DNA of 5,023 nucleotides from Thermoplasmata archaeon (GTDB taxonomy: Archaea > Thermoplasmatota > Thermoplasmata > GCA-020350865): positions 58,385 through 63,407 of the forward strand of contig CP070726.1 of the NCBI GenBank assembly GCA_020350865.1, read 5' to 3'. A program made the translations under genes and the position numbers. Below, piece by piece: positions 1 to 4,397 of this stretch; the stretch's first letter is position 1, and each line of letters opens with the position of its first letter. A model generated the notes under the pieces. It was given only the letters and a program-made list of their open reading frames with translations, ran no database searches and was not told where the DNA came from.

Positions 1-459
1 ATGGTACTCCCCATTGTAGCTGCAATTAACTATTAAAGTGACATTTATTAGGGTCAAATTGCCTGTTTCTGTAATAGTCAAATCCCCGTTCAAGGTTATT
101 GTTTCGTTCCACACAATTGCCTCCCCCGAGATGACCCAGTCACCGACAGGGGGTGAGGTTCCTATGTACCCTCTGGTGCCTGTGATTTTAAGGACCGTCC
201 TTGGTTTTAGAGCCTCTTCTGCGGAAAACGAGAGGGTGTTATCCGGCACAGCAACCAGATTACCATCCATTTCATCCTTTTTATCCTGGATTTGAGGTTC
301 ATTATCCTGATAAGTTTCATTGAAAAGAAGAACATGTACGAAGGGCAAAAGCAGTATCAGCATCACCAGGACAGCACATATCCTTCCCCATCGGTTCTGT
401 CGGGGAATCGACCTTCCAATTGTTCTTACTCTTCTTTCGCAATTGATCTTTCCCTTCAT
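1..459 (-). CDS. Secreted or membrane-anchored surface protein, N-terminal part (runs off left edge)
   Basis: An open minus-strand frame runs uninterrupted from an ATG at 459-457 to the window edge (153 codons, no stop). The N-terminus is basic (KGKINCERRVR, then IPRQNRWGR), followed by one hydrophobic segment at residues 27-46 (core AVLVMLILLLPFV). This is a signal peptide or signal anchor. After a charged linker, residues 107-150 carry a regular strand/turn pattern (GDWVISGEAIVWNE, then NGDLTITETGNLTLINVTL) that resembles the opening of right-handed parallel beta-helix proteins on archaeal surfaces. Five N-glycosylation sequons are visible (N47, N118, N134, N139, N145), which suits an external location. 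The start is uncertain: the frame stays open upstream, with GTG at 531 and TTG at 564, and the TTG has a better Shine-Dalgarno-like sequence. The gene looks AT-richer than its neighbours. The beta-helix call is by pattern only and function is unknown. Confidence 0.7.
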   Translation of the reverse strand, partial: MKGKINCERRVRTIGRSIPRQNRWGRICAVLVMLILLLPFVHVLLFNETYQDNEPQIQDKKDEMDGNLVAVPDNTLSFSAEEALKPRTVLKITGTRGYIGTSPPVGDWVISGEAIVWNETITLNGDLTITETGNLTLINVTLIVNCSYNGEYH

Positions 460-569
460 TGCCCTGGCACTCTTGGTTAAATCATTGTATGGTCTATTCT
501 GGGTTTCCAGAGAAAAGCAGTCTGTCTCCACCTTACCCGCTACAAAGGTTCTTTCCCCAATCAAAGTGA

Positions 570-578
570 CCCCCTTCC
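570..578 (-). promoter_or_regulatory. Possible Shine-Dalgarno for an upstream TTG start of the left-edge gene
   Basis: On the minus strand GGAAGGGGG ends 5 nt before an in-frame TTG at 564-562. The ATG at 459 has no purine-rich site at proper spacing. If this site is used, the protein gains 35 N-terminal residues. The site also lies just downstream of the start point predicted from the TATA-like box at 613-620. Confidence 0.35.
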
Positions 579-612
579 GCTTATCTTAATTGGAGAATAG
601 TTGTAACTACTA

Positions 613-620
613 CTATATAA
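613..620 (-). promoter_or_regulatory. TATA-like box for the left-edge surface-protein gene
   Basis: The minus strand reads TTATATAG here, inside an AT-rich gap between two minus-strand genes. Archaeal TATA boxes sit about 26 nt upstream of transcription start, which places initiation near position 590, shortly before the candidate TTG start at 564. This implies that the surface-protein gene is transcribed separately from the upstream operon. Confidence 0.45.
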
Positions 621-622
621 GG

Positions 623-634
623 CTTCTATAGAAG
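623..634. repeat. 12-bp perfect palindrome next to a promoter
   Basis: CTTCTATAGAAG equals its own reverse complement and lies immediately upstream of the TATA-like box at 613-620, about where a BRE or a regulator site would be. It could be an operator for a dimeric regulator, or chance in AT-rich DNA. It is too short and lacks a T-run, so it is not a convincing terminator. Confidence 0.4.
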
Positions 635-662
635 AAATACATTTGTCTATCTGACCTATACA

Positions 663-1364
663 TCAATCGGGCTTTTCTTCCCCCTCTCCCGCCTCTTCTT
701 CCCCTGCCGTTTCATCCTTTACCTTCGACCCCTCCTCCCCTTCCCTTCCCCTCTCCAGTCCCCTGGCGATCCTCCGAAGCTGGAGGACCGTGAAGATAAG
801 GATCACGCACAGGACGAGAACCATGATGATCAGCACGGCAAGCAGCAGTATCACGCCTGGGAAGACCTCCTCCTCGATAAAATGGATGATGTCGAAGTGG
901 CCAACGTCCCATGTGACGCTCAGTGTGAAGGGATCGGACTTGACCTCGCTCCCGTTGCCATCATTTGCGACATAGTATACGGTATAGGAGCCCTCGCTCA
1001 TGACCTTCTTGACCGAGTAGTCCCTGCCGTCGGTGTAGTTCGTATCGGTCGGGTCCACAGGGTCCATATCGTAATCCACACCGTCTATGTTGACCCTGAC
1101 ATAGGAGGGGGCGTCGTTGTCAGCATCCGTGTATATGACCGAATATGTATAGTCGATATTGGGATAGCTCTTTCTGGGTGTAACAGTGCCCTTTGTCAGT
1201 GTGGGAGGTGAGTTCTCGGCCACAGCACAGGGGCCGAGTATATTTAAGGATATGAAAAATATCAGCATGAGGGCCATAACCTTGATAACTACCCTTTTCG
1301 CCCTTCCTTTTTCCGTAATCATCATCAGTAAAGAAAAAGGTACATCTATATTAACATTTTTCAT
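663..1364 (-). CDS. Single-pass membrane protein with signal peptide and extracellular Ig-like domain; function unknown
   Basis: This is the fourth and last gene of the operon, 233 residues from the first ATG. A hydrophobic signal peptide spans about residues 25-48, with a likely cleavage after CAVA (residue 49). Residues 51-150 form one predicted beta-rich domain with the stretch YTDADNDAPSYVRVNIDG (78-95) and a later SEGSYTVYYVANDGNGS, similar to Ig-like/PKD-like domains common in archaeal secreted proteins. Aspartates around 79-84 and 99-115 could bind calcium (inference). Sequons are at N109 and N137. A membrane helix covers about 169-193, followed by basic LQLRRIARG and a Glu/Gly/Lys-rich acidic tail (about 203-233) that should be cytoplasmic. 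The ATG at 1364 overlaps the flpA stop as ATGA, which favours coupled translation. M14 or M15 (1325, 1322) would give a more normal signal peptide and sits 20-30 nt downstream of a TATA-like sequence. The architecture suggests a surface sensor or anchor, but no partner or enzymatic motif is visible. Confidence 0.8.
   Translation of the reverse strand: MKNVNIDVPFSLLMMITEKGRAKRVVIKVMALMLIFFISLNILGPCAVAENSPPTLTKGTVTPRKSYPNIDYTYSVIYTDADNDAPSYVRVNIDGVDYDMDPVDPTDTNYTDGRDYSVKKVMSEGSYTVYYVANDGNGSEVKSDPFTLSVTWDVGHFDIIHFIEEEVFPGVILLLAVLIIMVLVLCVILIFTVLQLRRIARGLERGREGEEGSKVKDETAGEEEAGEGEEKPD
1345..1353 (-). promoter_or_regulatory. Possible internal TATA-like box for the membrane-protein gene
   Basis: The minus strand reads TTAATATAG within the first codons of the membrane-protein frame. 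Start-point spacing of about 26 nt puts initiation near 1322-1325, exactly at two consecutive in-frame ATG codons with no Shine-Dalgarno. That is what a leaderless transcript encoding a shorter form starting at M14 or M15 would look like. Evidence is positional only. Confidence 0.25.
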
Positions 1365-2035
1365 GGGGTTATCTTTTTAACGATTATGGCGGCGTGGTCC
1401 TTCTCAAAGGGCCTCAAGGGTATGTTCTCGAGGATGCTCAATCCGGCACCGGCCAGCTCGTCTGCGGCCCTCTTGAAGATGTCCTTGGGTCTGGCCGTGA
1501 CATCGATACTTCTTGCCTTCACCATGAGAATACCAAAGCCCCCCTCCGGAAGGAAATGTCCCATGTTGGAGAGGAAAATGCCCACCTGGTCCCTTTGGGA
1601 AATATCCTGGTACAGCAGGTCCACCGCACCCACCACAGCCTTGTAGGCTGCGGGTTTTGTGGCATCGGCGAAGATGGGAATCATGTTCCTCCTCTTGTCA
1701 CACACGTCCATGAGGTCGAAAAAGGCCTTTTTTGAGAACTCCACGCAAAATACCGTACCGTTTTTGGCGATGTCTGAGAGGTGGCTTGCCGTGGTGCCGC
1801 TGGCGGCCCCCAGGTACAGTATCCTGAAGTCCTCTTTCACAGGGAAGAATTTTACCCCCTTGCGCAGCATGGCGCAGGTCTTGCTCCTTTTAGGGTTCCA
1901 GACCCGAAATTCCCCACCTTCTTCCGAAACCAGCTCTTCCCCGTACACCCGGTGGTGCGGTGCCAGGTTTCGTGTCAGCAGCCTTTTGCCGTCGGTGAAG
2001 ACACCTGGGAACTTCCACTGCCTGATGGCCGGCAC
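1361..2035 (-). CDS. flpA: Fibrillarin-like rRNA/tRNA 2'-O-methyltransferase
   Basis: A 224-residue protein, the usual length for archaeal fibrillarin. The family works in the box C/D ribonucleoprotein with Nop5 and L7Ae, transferring a methyl group from S-adenosylmethionine to a guide-selected ribose 2'-OH. Visible motifs in order are FRVWNPKRSK (43-52), the SAM-binding loop ILYLGAASGTTASHLSDI (72-89), the acidic strand end VFCVEFS (95-101), IPIFADATKPAAY (119-131), the catalytic-region LLYQDISQ (140-147, with Asp144) and MVKARSID (171-178, with Lys173). The start is GTG at 2035-2033, separated by a single base from the upstream pantoate kinase stop and preceded by GGGAGG 8 nt away. The downstream membrane-protein ATG overlaps its stop (ATGA). 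No nop5/nop56 gene adjoins it in this window, although the two are commonly neighbours in archaea. The assignment is firm from the motifs. Confidence 0.95.
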   Translation of the reverse strand: MPAIRQWKFPGVFTDGKRLLTRNLAPHHRVYGEELVSEEGGEFRVWNPKRSKTCAMLRKGVKFFPVKEDFRILYLGAASGTTASHLSDIAKNGTVFCVEFSKKAFFDLMDVCDKRRNMIPIFADATKPAAYKAVVGAVDLLYQDISQRDQVGIFLSNMGHFLPEGGFGILMVKARSIDVTARPKDIFKRAADELAGAGLSILENIPLRPFEKDHAAIIVKKITP

Positions 2036-2036
2036 C

Positions 2037-2921
2037 TCAACTGCCTCCCACGGTTCTCACACCCTGCTTCTCAATTGTGCATATGTACACATTTCCGTAT
2101 TTCTGCAGAGCCCTTGCCAGGGGCTTGGCCTCCCCCATGGCAAATATGGAATTGCCCAGCATGGACATGCTGGCATAACCAAATTCACCGGCCGCATCAA
2201 TGGCCTTTCTTGCGGCTGAAGTCAGAAATTTCGTACCACGTGCAAACTGCAGGGACTGCTTGAACATGTTGTGCATATCCGGATGCTTGAGAAGCTCGGA
2301 GAGGCAGCGGGCTCCATGTTTGTTGATGCGCTTCTTGTGTATGGGATCCGTGATAATCTCCTTTGTGGATACGGATTCACCAACAATACATAGGACGATA
2401 TCCGCGCTTCTTACATCCACACTTTCAAGGAGACCGTACGGATGGCAGCCTTCCTTTCTTCTGATCACAACCCCTCCCCTGGATTGGGGCATCACATCGC
2501 CAAGACCGCAGCCGCAGGCGATCTCGGCCTCGTGGGCCAGGCAGGTCATCTCGTTTTCTGACAGTTTCAGATCCAGTGCCTGGGATAACGCCAATGCCGT
2601 GCTGAGGGCGCCCGCACCGCTCATCCCGAAACCCTGGCCTGAGGGCAGTCCAACCGAGCTCTCCACCTGGATTTTCAGTTTCTTATCGCCCACCATCCTT
2701 TTCACCACATGGCGTGTCACAGGGGCTGTTTCCGCCCGGCCGTTCAGGAGAATCTCTATCTCCTGCTTTTTCCCCTTGAGAACCTTCACCTCCGTGCGCA
2801 CTCCCATGGAAAGGCAGATGCCCGCCCCCCTGGAGCCTTTCTGCCGCACATCCTTGGCTTCGTCATATATCTCGAAAAATCCTGTGACATGTCCTGGGGA
2901 AAAGGCAGAACCACTCAGCAC
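2037..2921 (-). CDS. PoK: Pantoate kinase (GHMP kinase family), archaeal coenzyme A pathway
   Basis: A 294-residue cytoplasmic GHMP-fold kinase. In archaea pantoate kinase phosphorylates pantoate with ATP to 4-phosphopantoate, the first of two archaeal steps that replace bacterial pantothenate synthetase and pantothenate kinase. The N-terminus SAFSPGHVTGFF (5-16) is the substrate/fold motif of this family. The glycine-rich ATP loop is GLPSGQGFGMSGAGALS (91-107), whose GQGFGMSGAG form separates pantoate kinase from mevalonate or homoserine kinases. A later CGLGDVMPQSRGGVVIR (138-154) is also typical. The C-terminal glycine motif of GHMP kinases fits GYASMSMLGNSIFAMG (248-263). The start is GTG at 2921-2919, the only candidate after an in-frame stop at 2939-2937, and it overlaps the coaBC 3' end by 7 nt. 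The conserved motif begins at residue 5, so nothing is missing. Its partner, phosphopantothenate synthetase, is not in the window. Confidence 0.92.
   Translation of the reverse strand: MLSGSAFSPGHVTGFFEIYDEAKDVRQKGSRGAGICLSMGVRTEVKVLKGKKQEIEILLNGRAETAPVTRHVVKRMVGDKKLKIQVESSVGLPSGQGFGMSGAGALSTALALSQALDLKLSENEMTCLAHEAEIACGCGLGDVMPQSRGGVVIRRKEGCHPYGLLESVDVRSADIVLCIVGESVSTKEIITDPIHKKRINKHGARCLSELLKHPDMHNMFKQSLQFARGTKFLTSAARKAIDAAGEFGYASMSMLGNSIFAMGEAKPLARALQKYGNVYICTIEKQGVRTVGGS
2044..2049 (-). promoter_or_regulatory. Ribosome binding site that decides the GTG start of flpA
   Basis: GGGAGG on the minus strand lies inside the last codons of the pantoate kinase gene, 8 nt before the GTG at 2035. 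It supports GTG as the real start and suggests independent or re-initiating translation of flpA from the polycistronic mRNA. Confidence 0.55.
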
Positions 2922-4114
2922 AGGCTCACAACCCTGTCAAGTATACTTTCGGCAATCATGCCCTTTCCGCCGGATATTTCCTCGTTCTGCCCGCTTTTAT
3001 CGAGGATGAACACATGGTTTTCCAAAGCAGTAGTCTCTGAGATGTCGTTGGCCACTATCATATCCAGGTCCAATTCGCTCATGCGCTTTTTCGCCTTTTT
3101 TACAAGCTCCTCTGAACCGAGTTTCGCCTCCGCCTTGAAGCCCACCATGAAACAGGTCCCGGTCTCTTGTATCTTCTGGATGATCTTGGGAGTTGGTACG
3201 AGGTCCAGGGTCAGGTTCTTACTTCCCGAGGGGATCTTACCCTCCTTTTTGTCGATGGTGTAATCCGAGACTGCAGCGGGCATGAGAACGATATCGTGGT
3301 TTATCTTCTGGGTCATGGCAAGGAGCTCATCTGCGGATGCGAAGCGTTTGACAGGAACAAAGTCCGGCAGGGGGACCTGGCATCTGCCCATCCACAGTTC
3401 CACTTCCCCGCCTCTTTCAAAGACAGAGAGGGCCAGCTCGAGACCCGTTCTGCCAGTGCTTTGATTGGTTATGACCCTTACATCATCGATTGCCTCTGCA
3501 GTGGAGCCTGCGATTACAAGCACCTTCTTGTCTTTCAGGTCCCTTTTTCCCAGGAGTCGAATGACATAGGAGACTATATGGGCCATGTTTGGCATCTTGG
3601 CCTTGTGCTCCTCGATATCTGGCTCGATGATGTGAATCCCGATCTTCTTCAGTTTTTCAATGTTTTCAAGGACGATTACGTGGTTGTACATGGACCCGTG
3701 CATGGCAGGTACGATGATGACGGGTATCTTCGAGCCTATGGCGGTTGTGGCGAATGTGGTGACCGTGGTGTCGTCTATGCCGTAGGCGATTTTGGATATG
3801 GTATTGGCTGTGGAAGGGGCGATGAGCAGCAGGTCCGCTCTATCCTCGACATCACCGCAGAAGGCCACATGCTGCACCTTTCCGTCAATCTCGGTTACAG
3901 GTTCGTGGCCAGTGGCAAACTCGAGGGAATAGGGGTGTATGATCTTCTGTGCGGCCTCGGTCAATACGGGATAGACATCGGCGCCGTGCCTGATGAGCTC
4001 CCTTGCCAGTTTCACTGTTTCCACTGCCGCTATGCTGCCTGTGACACCCAAAACTATCTTCTTTTCGGCCAGCTTGCGGCTTTTGGTGCAGCGGAGCTCT
4101 GATGCGGGATGCAT
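2915..4114 (-). CDS. coaBC: Bifunctional phosphopantothenoylcysteine decarboxylase / phosphopantothenate-cysteine ligase
   Basis: A 399-residue protein with two fused enzymes. The N-terminal CoaC half (about 18-190) is an FMN flavoprotein that decarboxylates phosphopantothenoylcysteine to 4'-phosphopantetheine. It shows GVTGSIAA (23-30), the candidate catalytic His82 in VQHVAF, the APSTANTISKIAYGIDD segment (99-115) and PAMHGSMY (136-143). The C-terminal CoaB half (about 195-399) is the nucleotide-dependent ligase (CTP in known homologues) that joins phosphopantothenate and cysteine. It shows VLVIAGSTAEAIDDVR (198-213), ITNQSTGRTG (215-224), MPAAVSDYT (278-286), the lysine-rich flap near K289-K293, LVPTPKII (305-312), VGFKAEA (324-330) and VAND (354-357). 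The ATG at 4114 is kept because MHPASE...TKSRKL is an N-terminus familiar from archaeal homologues. It is the first gene of the operon. Oddities are His139 where bacterial enzymes have Asn in PxMNxxMW, and no Cys in the expected substrate flap (about 165-180). Confidence 0.96.
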   Translation of the reverse strand: MHPASELRCTKSRKLAEKKIVLGVTGSIAAVETVKLARELIRHGADVYPVLTEAAQKIIHPYSLEFATGHEPVTEIDGKVQHVAFCGDVEDRADLLLIAPSTANTISKIAYGIDDTTVTTFATTAIGSKIPVIIVPAMHGSMYNHVIVLENIEKLKKIGIHIIEPDIEEHKAKMPNMAHIVSYVIRLLGKRDLKDKKVLVIAGSTAEAIDDVRVITNQSTGRTGLELALSVFERGGEVELWMGRCQVPLPDFVPVKRFASADELLAMTQKINHDIVLMPAAVSDYTIDKKEGKIPSGSKNLTLDLVPTPKIIQKIQETGTCFMVGFKAEAKLGSEELVKKAKKRMSELDLDMIVANDISETTALENHVFILDKSGQNEEISGGKGMIAESILDRVVSLC

Positions 4115-4134
4115 GAGGGATTAAATGATTTCAT

Positions 4135-4161
4135 AGGATTTAATTGTAATGTTTTTATTTA
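4135..4161 (-). promoter_or_regulatory. Candidate promoter region of the coaBC operon
   Basis: Two AT-rich TATA-like stretches precede the coaBC ATG on the minus strand: TAAATAAAAAC ending near 4151, and AATTAAAT near 4144-4137. The first would start transcription about 15 nt before the ATG. The second would start it at the ATG itself, giving a leaderless message. There is no Shine-Dalgarno before the ATG (the bases read TTTAATCCCTC), so a short or absent leader is plausible. Which box is used cannot be decided from sequence. Confidence 0.45.
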
Positions 4162-4211
4162 CCGCCCAGCCAGGGCCCCCCTTTTCTTTACCAGCCAACC
4201 AGGTACCCCCC
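4153..4211. repeat. Two-copy imperfect tandem repeat of 29-30 bp in the divergent intergenic region
   Basis: Unit 1 (4153-4181) and unit 2 (4182-4211) lie directly end to end. Both follow the plan TTTT-n-TTTACC, two or three variable bases, CC-A-n-CCAGG, then CCCCCC. By eye 24 of 30 aligned columns match, with five substitutions and one indel. On the minus strand unit 1 contains the TATA-like TAAATAAA of the coaBC promoter, and unit 2 has that box altered to TAAAGAAA. It may be a duplicated promoter/operator module. Only two copies are present and there is no spacer structure, so it is not a CRISPR array. Confidence 0.55.
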
Positions 4212-4244
4212 TCCCCACCCCTTATTTGTTAACGGGTTGACTGG
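4191..4244. repeat. Imperfect inverted repeat, 10-bp arms
   Basis: CCAGCCAACC at 4191-4200 pairs with GGTTGACTGG at 4235-4244 with one mismatch, separated by 34 nt. The left arm is part of tandem unit 2. It could form two half-sites for a regulator shared by the divergent coaBC and dehydrogenase genes. The loop is too long for a strong hairpin. Confidence 0.3.
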
Positions 4245-4320
4245 CATCCTCTTCTTATCTTTCTTTTATCAGGCCAAAGAGGCATCAGAAAGGGTTAAAA
4301 GGAGGAAGGCAAAACGAAAA

Positions 4321-4330
4321 CGTTTATTAG
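4321..4330 (+). promoter_or_regulatory. TATA-like box for the 3-hydroxyacyl-CoA dehydrogenase gene
   Basis: CGTTTATTAG follows an A-rich stretch (AAAACGAAAA at 4311-4320) that could act as a BRE. Spacing of about 26 nt predicts initiation near 4350, giving a leader of about 45-50 nt before the ATG at 4398, which contains a purine-rich ribosome binding site. Confidence 0.45.
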
Positions 4331-4344
4331 ATTGCTTTGGCATT

Positions 4345-4352
4345 CACCGGTG
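4345..4352. repeat. 8-bp palindrome at the predicted dehydrogenase transcription start
   Basis: CACCGGTG is a perfect palindrome that coincides with the predicted start point from the TATA-like box at 4321-4330. A repressor bound there would block initiation. Eight bases can easily occur by chance. Confidence 0.2.
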
Positions 4353-4384
4353 TCTTACTTGACATTTTCGGATCGATTGGATAT

Positions 4385-4391
4385 GGGGGAG
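4385..4391 (+). promoter_or_regulatory. Ribosome binding site favouring the third ATG of the dehydrogenase
   Basis: Three in-frame ATG codons lie close together at 4383, 4392 and 4398. GGGGGAG at 4385-4391 ends 6 nt before the ATG at 4398, a normal spacing, while it overlaps or abuts the other two. The ATG at 4398 also puts the first beta strand of the NAD fold at residues 4-9, as is usual. Confidence 0.55.
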
Positions 4392-4397
4392 ATGAAC

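Larger units (their letters stand above)
663..4114 (-). other. Predicted four-gene operon: coaBC, pantoate kinase, flpA, membrane protein
   Basis: All four genes lie on the minus strand. The junctions are a 7-nt overlap (2915-2921), a 1-nt gap (2036) and a 4-nt ATGA overlap (1361-1364), so there is no room for terminators or full promoters between genes. An internal TATA-like sequence at 1345-1353 might add a second transcript of the last gene. The cluster joins two steps of CoA synthesis with RNA methylation and an unknown membrane protein. The spacing is directly visible and cotranscription is inferred. Confidence 0.8.
4115..4397. other. Divergent intergenic region between coaBC and the dehydrogenase
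   Basis: This gap of 283 bases holds AT-rich promoter ends flanking a C-rich centre (on the plus strand) with the tandem repeat, the inverted repeat and the small palindrome listed separately. I see no supported small gene: the GGAGG at 4301-4305 is not followed by a start codon at usable distance. No tRNA-like or riboswitch-like fold was recognised. Confidence 0.6.

Noticed and set aside
38..589. Plus-strand open frames at the left edge
   Set aside because: They are opposite the minus-strand surface-protein frame, which has a signal sequence and a regular beta pattern and stays open to the edge.
623..662. Transcription terminator after the membrane-protein gene
   Set aside because: The palindrome is only 12 bp with no loop, and the T-rich bases nearby are interrupted. 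No convincing terminator can be called.
882..1211. Plus-strand open frame of 109 codons opposite the membrane-protein gene
   Set aside because: The minus frame has a coherent signal peptide, beta domain, membrane helix and tail. The plus frame has only a repetitive Val/Gly/Ile composition typical of antisense translation.
1659..2263. Two overlapping plus-strand open frames opposite flpA and the end of pantoate kinase
   Set aside because: Both are antisense to strongly conserved genes, without motifs or a ribosome binding site that would support them.
2200..3009. Plus-strand open frame of 269 codons opposite pantoate kinase
   Set aside because: It is antisense to the conserved kinase, is Ser/Pro/Arg-rich with no motif, and spans the coaBC-kinase junction.
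3167..4102. Long plus-strand open frame of 311 codons opposite coaBC
   Set aside because: It lies wholly antisense to a gene with unmistakable CoaBC motifs. Its translation is low in recognisable structure and rich in Gly, Asp and Cys as expected of a shadow frame.
4153..4211. The C-rich tandem repeat as a CRISPR array or riboswitch
   Set aside because: There are only two units, directly adjacent with no spacers, and no stable conserved fold or cas gene is seen.
4301..4310. GGAGGAAGGC as a ribosome binding site for a small gene before the dehydrogenase
   Set aside because: No ATG, GTG or TTG follows within usable distance. The nearest in-frame GTG (4350) is about 40 nt away, and the dehydrogenase has its own site.
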